Below are positions 7,841-14,535 of a DNA stretch of 27,783 nt, piece after piece. Origin of the DNA: a virus. Made by a program: the position numbers and the translations under genes. Location: positions 1-27,783 of IMG/VR virus record IMGVR_UViG_3300025898_000031; one strand, given 5' to 3'. The notes under the pieces were generated by a model that did no database searches, was not told the origin of the DNA, and was given only the letters and a program-made list of their open reading frames with translations. Each line of letters starts with the position of its first letter. Positions within the stretch are counted from its first letter, which is position 1.

Positions 7841-9968
7841 CTTCAGTGGCTGGGCTACCAAGGCCAACATCAAGTGCAGCGACGGTCGAACGATCATGTC
7901 GGATGCGTTCAAGCACATGGACGGCAAGCAGGTTCCGCTCGTCTACATGCACGGACACAGCGGTATCGAGAATGTCCTCGGCTACGCCGTTCTCACGCAC
8001 AAAGCCGAGGGTGTCCGAGCGGACGGCTACTTCAACGACACGCCTTCCGGTAAGAACGCCCGAATCATGGTCGAACACGGAGATCTGAAGTATCTTTCGA
8101 TCTACGCCAATGACCTGGTCGAGCACGGGAAGCACGTCACACACGGCAACATCCGAGAGACCAGCCTGGTTCTCGCCGGTGCCAACCGGGGTGCAGTCAT
8201 CGACCAGGTCAACATCCGCCACTCTGACGGAACGTACGACGAGATCGAGGGCGACGCCATCATCTTCAGCGGTGTCGAATTGTTCCACGACGCCACAACC
8301 ACGGACGCCACCGTCGAGGGCACCGACGCCACGGATGACACCAACGATCCGATGCAGAAGACCGTCCAGGAGATCTGGAACGGTATGTCACCAGAGCAGC
8401 AGGACGTCGTCAACTACATCGTTGGCGAGGCTGTTCGGAACGTCCAGGACCCGGACAACGATGGCGACGTTGACATCGTGGACGAAGAGCAGAAGGACGG
8501 CGAAGCCGCCCACACCGACACAAACAAGTCCGGCGAGGGTGACCTCAGCCACCAGGAAGGAGCCGACTCGACCATGACGCGCAACGTCTTCGAGACCCAC
8601 AGCGCCACCAGGCCACAGCAGGGCGCGACTGCCACTCTGCGGCACGGCGACATCAACCCCGCCACGAACGGTGAGCTGAAGCACGCCAACATCCTCTTCA
8701 CCAAGGAGGACAAGGCGGCGATGTTCGCGGCTGCCATGAAGGGTGGCTCGCTCAAGGTCGCCTTCGAGGAGGCGTGCCTGAAGCACGGCGTGTCTCCCAT
8801 GGACGTCCTGTTCCCGGAGTACCGGGCGCTCGACAACATGCCGCAGTTCAACAGTCGGCGGATGGAGTGGGTGCAGCCGTTCCTCAACGGTCTGTCCCAC
8901 AGCCCGTTCTCCCGCGTGAAGTCGATCGTGGCCGACATCACGATGGACGAGGCCCGTGCGAAGGGTTACGTCAAGGGCAACATCAAGCGTGAGGAGTGGT
9001 TCTCCGTCTCCAAGCGCTTCACCACGCCCACCACGATCTACAAGAAGCAGCAGCTCGACCGCGACGACATCATCGACATCACCGACTTCGACATCATCGC
9101 GTGGGTCAAGGCCGAGATGGACCTGATGTTGAAGGAGGAGCTCGCGCGGGCGATCCTCATCGGCGACGGCCGGGACATCGCGGACCAGGACAAGATCAAG
9201 GACCCGGGCAACGCCAACAGCGGCGACGGTCTGCGCTCGATCGTCAACGAGCACGAGCTCTACAAAACCGACGTCAACATCAACCTCACGGCGACTCCGG
9301 TGTGGGAGAACGTCGTCGAGGGTGTGCTGGCCGCGATGGAGTTCTACAAGGGCACCGGTACTCCCACGTTCTACACCACGTGGCAGAACCTGACCAAGAT
9401 GCTGCTGATCAAGGACGGCTTCCAGCGCCGGCTCTACCCGACCAAGGCGGATCTGGCCGCTGCGATGAACGTCGCGGACATCGTCCCGGTCGAGGTCTTT
9501 GAGAGCCCGACCGCTCCGACCAACCTGATCGGTATCATCGTCAACCCGGCGGACTACAACGTCGGTGCGGACAAGGGCGGCGAGGTCAACCTTTTCGACT
9601 TCTTCGATATCGACTACAACCAGTACAAGTACCTGATCGAGACGCGTCTGTCCGGCGCGATGACGAAGGTCAAGGGCGCGCTGGCGATCTGGAGCGTCCC
9701 GTCGACCGACACCGCAGTCACCCCGACTGCCCCGACCTTCGACCCGGCCACCGGCATCGTGACGGTCACGGCTCAGACCGGCATCGTCTGGAAGGACGGC
9801 AACGGCAACACCTTGACCGCGGGCGCTCAGGCCGCGATCGCCAAGGACGCCAGCATCACCATCGTCGCGACTCCGGCTTCGGGCTACTACATCCCGACCT
9901 CCGGCGACCGTACGGCGTACTGGAACTTCGTGCGGCCGAACCCGACCGGTACCAACAGCAACAGCTGA
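7827..9968 (+). CDS. Fused prohead protease-major capsid protein
   Basis: 713 residues with three parts. Residues 1-150 resemble an S78-type (HK97 gp4-like) prohead protease, with VYMHGH (H42) and DLKYLSIYAND (S91) as the His/Ser pair. Residues about 160-249 are an acidic, Thr/Asp-rich scaffold-like delta region. From M250 on is an HK97-fold major capsid protein (SRRMEWVQPF, WVKAEMDLMLKEELARAILIGDG, SGAMTKVKGALAIW). The last 80 residues form an extra beta-rich domain also present on the tail tube. An internal ATG at 8574 preceded by AGGAAGGAG (8554-8562) could give free capsid protein. The capsid half uses almost only G/C-ending codons, as expected for the most abundant virion protein. AGGAGG precedes ATG 7827. 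Confidence 0.92.
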   Translation: MGAPDFSGWATKANIKCSDGRTIMSDAFKHMDGKQVPLVYMHGHSGIENVLGYAVLTHKAEGVRADGYFNDTPSGKNARIMVEHGDLKYLSIYANDLVEHGKHVTHGNIRETSLVLAGANRGAVIDQVNIRHSDGTYDEIEGDAIIFSGVELFHDATTTDATVEGTDATDDTNDPMQKTVQEIWNGMSPEQQDVVNYIVGEAVRNVQDPDNDGDVDIVDEEQKDGEAAHTDTNKSGEGDLSHQEGADSTMTRNVFETHSATRPQQGATATLRHGDINPATNGELKHANILFTKEDKAAMFAAAMKGGSLKVAFEEACLKHGVSPMDVLFPEYRALDNMPQFNSRRMEWVQPFLNGLSHSPFSRVKSIVADITMDEARAKGYVKGNIKREEWFSVSKRFTTPTTIYKKQQLDRDDIIDITDFDIIAWVKAEMDLMLKEELARAILIGDGRDIADQDKIKDPGNANSGDGLRSIVNEHELYKTDVNINLTATPVWENVVEGVLAAMEFYKGTGTPTFYTTWQNLTKMLLIKDGFQRRLYPTKADLAAAMNVADIVPVEVFESPTAPTNLIGIIVNPADYNVGADKGGEVNLFDFFDIDYNQYKYLIETRLSGAMTKVKGALAIWSVPSTDTAVTPTAPTFDPATGIVTVTAQTGIVWKDGNGNTLTAGAQAAIAKDASITIVATPASGYYIPTSGDRTAYWNFVRPNPTGTNSNS

Positions 9969-9977
9969 GGTTAGCTA

Positions 9978-10301
9978 GTGAAGAAGTTCTACGGAAAAGT
10001 CGGTTACGGCCAATCTGTGGAAAGCGCGCCTGGCGTGTGGGTCAAACAAATCACCGAGGTATATTACTTCGGGGACGTCGTTCGAAACACACGCCAGTTG
10101 CGGGAGGGATCGACTCTAAACGACGATCTCACCGTCGGAAATTCCATCTCGATTGTCGCGGACGCGTACGCCAATCAGAACTTCTTTGCCATGCTTTACG
10201 TGGAGTGGATGGGGAAGCTGTGGACGGTGTCCAACGTCGATGTGCAGCCTCCTCGTCTACTTCTGACCTTAGGGGGTGTCTACAATGGGCCGACGGCTTG
10301 A
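9978..10301 (+). CDS. Head-closure/stopper-like connector protein
   Basis: 107-residue beta-rich protein with GTG start and GAGG 7 nt upstream. It has KKFYGKVGYG at the N-terminus, NDDLTVGNSISIVADAYA in the middle and YVEWMGKLWTVSNVDVQPPRLLLTLGGVYNG at the end. That layout (a short beta barrel between capsid and tail-terminator genes) matches stopper/head-closure proteins of siphoviruses, which plug the connector after packaging. It overlaps the next gene by 17 nt. The family look is strong; the exact structural role is inferred from gene order. Confidence 0.7.
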   Translation: MKKFYGKVGYGQSVESAPGVWVKQITEVYYFGDVVRNTRQLREGSTLNDDLTVGNSISIVADAYANQNFFAMLYVEWMGKLWTVSNVDVQPPRLLLTLGGVYNGPTA

Positions 10302-10590
10302 ACTACAGGCTCTATTCGAGACGCTCCTCGGTACTGGAAATGTATATTTCCAACCGCCGACAGAAGACGAGATCCAGTATCCCTGTATCGTCTATCAGCT
10401 GTACAAGGCAAAGAGCGAATTCGCCGACAACGCGCCGTACCGCATCACTTCAAGCTACCAGGTGACTGTCATAGACGCGGATCCGGACAGTCAGATCCCT
10501 GCCAAAATCGCCGCATTGCCGATGTGTCTCATGAATCGGTTCTTCGTGGTGAACAACCTCAACCACACAGTCTACAATCTCTACTACTGA
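10285..10590 (+). CDS. Tail terminator-like protein
   Basis: 101 residues. ELQALFETLLGTGNVYFQPP is followed by YPCIVYQL, YQVTVIDADPDSQIPAKI and a C-terminal NNLNHTVYNLYY. The fold pattern (alpha, then beta strands with YPCIVY and YQVTVID) is that of siphovirus tail terminator/completion proteins, which cap the tail tube and join it to the head. It sits directly before the first tail-tube gene, as expected. ATG 10285 is chosen because AGGGGG lies 8 nt upstream; the start overlaps the previous gene by 17 nt. Confidence 0.7.
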   Translation: MGRRLELQALFETLLGTGNVYFQPPTEDEIQYPCIVYQLYKAKSEFADNAPYRITSSYQVTVIDADPDSQIPAKIAALPMCLMNRFFVVNNLNHTVYNLYY

Positions 10591-10602
10591 GGGGAAACCA
10601 GA

Positions 10603-11466
10603 GTGACTAAGCTCGTCTGGGACACCGTCGGCGATCGAATCTACGAGACCGGTCTCGACCGCGGTGTTCTGTACATCCCGGACGGTTCCGGCGCCTACAC
10701 GAACGGGTACGCCTGGAACGGTCTGACGAAGCTGACCGAGAAGCCCACCGGCGCTACCTCCAACAAGCAGTACGCGGACAACCAGCTCTACCTCAACCTG
10801 ATCTCCGTCGAGTACTTCGAGGCCGACCTCTCCGCGGTCACCTACCCGGACGCGTTCGGACAGTGCGACGGCACTTACGAGCCTGAGCCCGGCGTCGCGA
10901 TCGGCCAGCAGAACCGCAAGTCCTTCGGGCTCTGCTACCGGACCCTGGTGGGCAATGACCTCGAGAACACGGACCTCGGCTTCAAGCTCCACTTGGTCTA
11001 CGGCGCGTTCGCCGCTCCGTCGCAGAAGGCGTTCGCAAGCGTCAACGACAACCCGGCGGCCATCGAGTTCACCTGGACCATCACGACGATCCCGGTCGCC
11101 GTCAGCAACCACAAGCCCACCGCCACGCTCACCATCGACTCGACCAAGGTCGATGCCGCGGCTCTGGCGACGCTCGAGGACATGCTGTACGGCACGAGTG
11201 GCGTGAACCCGATGCTGCCGACCCCCGATGCGGTTCTGGCCATCTTCGCCGGCACGGTCACCGCGGTCGACCCGACGGTTCCCACCTACACCAGCGCCAC
11301 CCACACCATCACCATCCCGACCGTCACCGGCCTCGCCTACTACATCAACGGCGCGGTCGTCACGGGAGACGTGGTCATCACTCAGGACACCGTCGTTACC
11401 GCGCAGGTCCTCCCGGGCTACAAGTTCGCGGACAACACGGTCAACGAGTGGGAAGTCACCTTCTAG
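10603..11466 (+). CDS. Major tail tube protein 1, with C-terminal Ig-like domain
   Basis: 287 residues, GTG start with GAGGGG upstream. The body (1-210) has the tail-tube pattern DRIYETGLDRGVLYIP, AVTYPDAFGQCDG, KSFGLCYRTLVGND, TWTITTIPV and a final FTWT/IDSTKVD region. Residues about 223-287 form an extra beta-sandwich-like domain (DPTVPTYTSATHTITI..VTAQVLPGYKFADNTVNEWEVTF) resembling the end of the major capsid protein. Codons are strongly G/C-ending, as in the capsid gene, consistent with being the abundant tube subunit. A second paralog follows the chaperone at 12053. Confidence 0.88.
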   Translation: MTKLVWDTVGDRIYETGLDRGVLYIPDGSGAYTNGYAWNGLTKLTEKPTGATSNKQYADNQLYLNLISVEYFEADLSAVTYPDAFGQCDGTYEPEPGVAIGQQNRKSFGLCYRTLVGNDLENTDLGFKLHLVYGAFAAPSQKAFASVNDNPAAIEFTWTITTIPVAVSNHKPTATLTIDSTKVDAAALATLEDMLYGTSGVNPMLPTPDAVLAIFAGTVTAVDPTVPTYTSATHTITIPTVTGLAYYINGAVVTGDVVITQDTVVTAQVLPGYKFADNTVNEWEVTF

Positions 11467-11496
11467 TTCGACCGACGAAAGAAAGGAGGTCAGAGA

Positions 11497-12036
11497 GTGC
11501 TCGAAATCTTGATCGTCATTAAAGAAGGGTACGACGAGAGCGAAGAGAGATTCGTACCGGCTGAGACGTTCACTTTGCAGTTGGAGCACTCTCTGGCTTC
11601 CCTGTCAAAATGGGAGTCATTCTTCGAGAGACCGTTCCTGAGTTCAGAGGAGAAGAAGCCGGAAGAGATCCTCTGGTACATCATGGCTATGACTCTCAAT
11701 CAAGATGTTCCCGCTAAGATCTACAACAAATTCTCCAGCGAGAACATCGAACGGATCAACAACTACATAAACGCCAAGATGACTGCTACCTGGTTCAACG
11801 AAGCGAATCAGGAACGAAGTCGAGAAATCATCACGGCAGAGATCATCTACTATTGGATGATCTCTTTGAACATCCCTTTCGAATGTCAATTCTGGCATTT
11901 GAATCGTCTTCTCACCTTGGTCAGGGTCTGCAATCTTAAGAATTCCCCGCCGAAGAACATGAGCCAGGGCGAGATCGCAGCTCAATACCGAGAGTTGAAT
12001 AGACGTCGTAAGGCTCAACTCGGCACCAACGGATGA
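11497..12036 (+). CDS. Tail assembly chaperone-like protein
   Basis: 179 residues, GTG start with AAAGGAGGT. It contains LASLSKWESFFERPFL, PEEILWYIMAM, ERINNYINAKMTATWF, a long helix with REIITAEIIYYWMISLNIPFE, then NRLLTLVRVCN, ending in REFLN-like basic text (YRELNRRRKAQLG). This is a widely conserved siphovirus family encoded between tail tube and tape measure and regarded as the tail assembly chaperone that coats the tape measure during tube polymerisation. Unlike many chaperone genes no overlapping downstream frame is present; a tail-tube paralog follows 16 nt later. Confidence 0.7.
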   Translation: MLEILIVIKEGYDESEERFVPAETFTLQLEHSLASLSKWESFFERPFLSSEEKKPEEILWYIMAMTLNQDVPAKIYNKFSSENIERINNYINAKMTATWFNEANQERSREIITAEIIYYWMISLNIPFECQFWHLNRLLTLVRVCNLKNSPPKNMSQGEIAAQYRELNRRRKAQLGTNG

Positions 12037-12052
12037 GAGGAGGTTCATAACT

Positions 12053-12841
12053 TTGGCTAGGATCAGCTGGGACGACCCTGGGTCTCGACTTTACGCCGTT
12101 GGTCTGGATCGAGGCGTTTTGTATGTGGATGGCCAACCCGGTGTTCCATGGAATGGTCTGACCGCCATCACCGAGAACAATTCCGGTGGAGCAGCTCAGC
12201 CGTTCTATGTGGACGGCGAAAAGTTTGTGAACACCTCTGCGCCTGAGGAATTCAACGCAACGCTTACTGCGTACACATACCCGATTGAATTCGAACCGTG
12301 TGACGGTATGACGGAGATCCGACCGGGTTTCATCATAACCAAGCAACGCAGACAATCGTTCGGGCTCTCCTACAGGTCCATGGTAGGCAATGATCAGTCG
12401 TCGGAGTACGGATACAAAATCCATCTTATCTACAACGCACTCGCGTCACCATCGGCTCGATCCCACAAGACGATGAATGCCTCGCCGAATCCGGATGACT
12501 TCAGTTGGAACATCACAACATTGCCTCCGTCGGTAACTGGATACAAGAGGTCTTCGCACTTCATCATCGATTCCACTTTGGTGGACCCCGAGGTTCTCAC
12601 CGGTTTGGAAGACATTCTCTATGGGAATGATTCCACTTCAGCACGCCTTCCCGCCATAACCGAAATCACAGATCTCATCGACACCGGAGATGCGATGACG
12701 GTCACGGACAATGGTGACGGCACCTTCACCATCACAGCTCCTCTGTCGGCTATACCGATGCTCGATTCAGAAACGTTCCAGCTTACCTGGCCTACCGGTA
12801 TTGTGATCGATGATGCCGACACCTGGACAGCGACCTCGTAA
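12053..12841 (+). CDS. Tail tube protein 2 (paralog of tube protein 1)
   Basis: 262 residues, TTG start with a strong GAGAGGAGG 8 nt upstream. It is clearly paralogous to the product of 10603-11466: both share SRLYAVGLDRGVLYV/DRIYETGLDRGVLYI, YPIEFEPCDG/YPDAFGQCDG, QSFGLSYRSMVGND/KSFGLCYRTLVGND and IDSTLVDPEVLTGLEDILYG/IDSTKVDAAALATLEDMLYG. A degenerate beta domain (about 215-262) replaces the longer one of copy 1. Codon use is less G/C-biased than copy 1, suggesting lower abundance; it may form a special zone of the tube or be a minor tail protein. Function is inferred from similarity to the neighbour. Confidence 0.82.
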   Translation: MARISWDDPGSRLYAVGLDRGVLYVDGQPGVPWNGLTAITENNSGGAAQPFYVDGEKFVNTSAPEEFNATLTAYTYPIEFEPCDGMTEIRPGFIITKQRRQSFGLSYRSMVGNDQSSEYGYKIHLIYNALASPSARSHKTMNASPNPDDFSWNITTLPPSVTGYKRSSHFIIDSTLVDPEVLTGLEDILYGNDSTSARLPAITEITDLIDTGDAMTVTDNGDGTFTITAPLSAIPMLDSETFQLTWPTGIVIDDADTWTATS

Positions 12842-12856
12842 GGAAAGGAGGTAGAC

Positions 12857-13423
12857 ATGGCTAGTGTCACCGGAAAAACCTCTGCGGCCATCGATGCTCT
12901 CGTTGCCGTTCTACTCTCAAGTGCAGCCATCGATGAATCCGGCCATCTGACGGTTACTACACACGGTGGTACCGTCACGGATCTCGGGCCTGTTGTCACA
13001 TCTCTTCCTCCTGCGACAGAGACTGTGGCCGGTATTCTGAAGGTCGCTACTTCGGCTTTGATCACTGCAGGCACTGATGATACCACTGCGGTTAGCCCTC
13101 TTGGACTAGCTGCCGTCGTGGCAACTCTCAACACGAGCATATCCGGAAAGCAGCCCTCCGATCCGGATCTGACAGCAATCGCGGCGCTCACACCAGCCAC
13201 CAGCGACGTGCTTCAATATGAGTCAGGAGCTTGGTCGCATCGGACTCCGGCCCAACTAGCCACAGATCTGTTTGCCGCGGCACCGGTTGTCAAGGGCAAG
13301 TACTATTCCTCAAGTACGTGGAACGACGCTACGAGTCCGCGAGTTTGGGTTGGTAGTGTCGACCCGACTACGGGAAATACCGTGAATGATGGTTCGGTCT
13401 GGTTCGACACCAGTGGTGTGTGA
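12857..13423 (+). CDS. Tail fibre-like protein with phage-fibre repeat
   Basis: 188 residues, ATG with AAAGGAGGT. It is small-residue rich. TETVAGILKVATSALITAG and DDTTAVSPLGLAAVVA are recognisable as the repeat found in phage tail fibres and collars (pattern VaGivkvAT..evtAGtd...avtP.glaa). A KQPSDPDLTAIAAL segment and a C-terminal domain with VWVGSVDP and DGSVWFDTS follow, as in virion adhesins. It lies between the tail tube and the tape measure rather than after Dit. The likely role is a decoration or fibre on the tail; the receptor is unknown. Confidence 0.6.
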   Translation: MASVTGKTSAAIDALVAVLLSSAAIDESGHLTVTTHGGTVTDLGPVVTSLPPATETVAGILKVATSALITAGTDDTTAVSPLGLAAVVATLNTSISGKQPSDPDLTAIAALTPATSDVLQYESGAWSHRTPAQLATDLFAAAPVVKGKYYSSSTWNDATSPRVWVGSVDPTTGNTVNDGSVWFDTSGV

Positions 13424-13426
13424 CGC

Positions 13427-14143
13427 ATGACTTGGGTTGAAACACTGATCGACGATTTCGACGATAACTCGTTGGATTCCACAACGATCTGGGAAGTTTC
13501 AGGTGTCGCAACCGAAACCAGTCAAGCCCTGCATATCCAGGTGACTTTGAGTTTCCCATTCGTACGAACACTCAAAACCCACAATATGACGAATTCACTA
13601 TTCGCCGTGAAGTGGAACGCTGGAACGGGAACAGCAACTTCGTCTTGTCGATTTGGAATCACAGCGACTGATCCGGCTGGTAACGACGTGTATCTAGTCA
13701 GTGAGATACTGACAAGTAACTGGGCATTCGGAACCAATGGCGCGGCTACGGTTACGGGTACGACTACTGGAACCGGTGCTGGAACTTCCTTCACCAACGG
13801 AACCTGGTTTGGTTTGGGAATGCTCGGCAGTGACAATATCCTACACGGGTATAAGTCTGCGGATGGCGTTACCTGGACTGAACTCGGGCACGTCACAGTC
13901 GGTGGGACTTTCGACAAGACGCAGGTCCGTTATCGGATTCAACCCGGATACTTCACAAGTAGTGAATCCCCGACATGGGCCTGCAACATCCCCGAAGCTG
14001 CTGTTTGGGCACCCTGGCACAAAACTCACGTCCGTCAAGGCGGGAAATGGGTTGAAGCTTCGGTCAAAGCCAGACAGGGCGGAGCCTGGGTTCTCGCCAA
14101 ACCTCATAGTCGTCAGGGCGGAGCCTGGATCAGCTCGCATTAG
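13427..14143 (+). CDS. Minor tail/adhesin protein with lectin-like domain and three 13-residue W repeats
   Basis: 238 residues, starting 3 nt after the previous stop without a strong ribosome site, so translation is probably coupled. Residues 1-195 look like a concanavalin/laminin-G type beta sandwich (DDFDDNSLDSTTIWEVSG, GLGMLGSDNILHGYKSADGVTWTELG), as in carbohydrate-binding proteins. The C-terminus has three repeats beginning at R203, R216 and R229 (RQGG.W.), each 13 residues. Comparable GG.W repeats end many actinophage minor tail proteins. Host-surface binding is likely, though the position ahead of the tape measure is unusual. Confidence 0.6.
   Translation: MTWVETLIDDFDDNSLDSTTIWEVSGVATETSQALHIQVTLSFPFVRTLKTHNMTNSLFAVKWNAGTGTATSSCRFGITATDPAGNDVYLVSEILTSNWAFGTNGAATVTGTTTGTGAGTSFTNGTWFGLGMLGSDNILHGYKSADGVTWTELGHVTVGGTFDKTQVRYRIQPGYFTSSESPTWACNIPEAAVWAPWHKTHVRQGGKWVEASVKARQGGAWVLAKPHSRQGGAWISSH
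14033..14140 (+). repeat. Three tandem 39-nt repeats encoding RQGGxW
   Basis: Copies start at 14033, 14072 and 14111, exactly 39 nt (13 codons) apart, encoding RQGGKWV, RQGGAWV and RQGGAWI near the end of the tail protein. The second and third copies share CAGGGCGGAGCCTGG, so the duplication looks recent at DNA level. Confidence 0.85.
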
Positions 14144-14157
14144 CGAAGGGTGCCGTA

Positions 14158-14535
14158 ATGATATCTTTCAACGTCACAGGCGATTCTTCTAGAACGCAAG
14201 AATTCCTCCAGAGTGTGAAGAGAATTAACATTCTTTCGATCATGGAAACTTGTGGCGAAGAAGGTGTAGCGGCTCTAACTTCGGCTACTCCGGTAGATAC
14301 CGGTTTGGCTGCTGGTTCTTGGAGCTACGATGTAAACGCAAACAATGGCGTTTACACGATCTACTGGACCAACACGGACGTCGAGAACGACTTCCCCGTG
14401 GCGATCATGCTCCAATACGGTTATTCGACTGGGACTGGGGGCTATGTGCAAGGCCGGGACTACATTAATCCGGCGATCAAACCCATATTCGATGAGATCG
14501 AAACGAAAGTGTGGAGGGCGGTGACTTCAGCATGA
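14158..14535 (+). CDS. HK97 gp10-like neck/tail-completion protein
   Basis: 125 residues. It has an N-terminal helical part (EFLQSVKRINILSIMETCGEEGVAAL), then SATPVDTGLAAGSWSYDV, IYWTNTDVE and MLQYGYSTGTGGYVQGRDYINPAIKPIF. The TPVDTG.L..SW...Y.GYGT.GGY..GRDFI.P pattern is the signature of HK97 gp10-type neck proteins, which normally sit between capsid and tail-tube genes. Here the gene comes after both tail-tube genes and two adhesin-like genes. GAAGGG lies about 7 nt before ATG 14158. The stop overlaps the tape-measure start (ATGA). Confidence 0.75.
   Translation: MISFNVTGDSSRTQEFLQSVKRINILSIMETCGEEGVAALTSATPVDTGLAAGSWSYDVNANNGVYTIYWTNTDVENDFPVAIMLQYGYSTGTGGYVQGRDYINPAIKPIFDEIETKVWRAVTSA

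Noticed and set aside
8388-9254. 288-codon open frame on the - strand
   Set aside because: Shadow of the capsid gene with strong codon bias; composition is Val/Asp/Leu-rich noise.
10450-11589. 379-codon open frame on the - strand
   Set aside because: Antisense shadow of the tail-tube gene and its neighbours; it arises from G/C-ending codons, has no homology-like pattern and crosses three clear + genes.
11990-12053. Programmed frameshift at the end of the chaperone gene
   Set aside because: No slippery heptamer or overlapping downstream frame; the next gene has its own ribosome site and homology to the tube protein.
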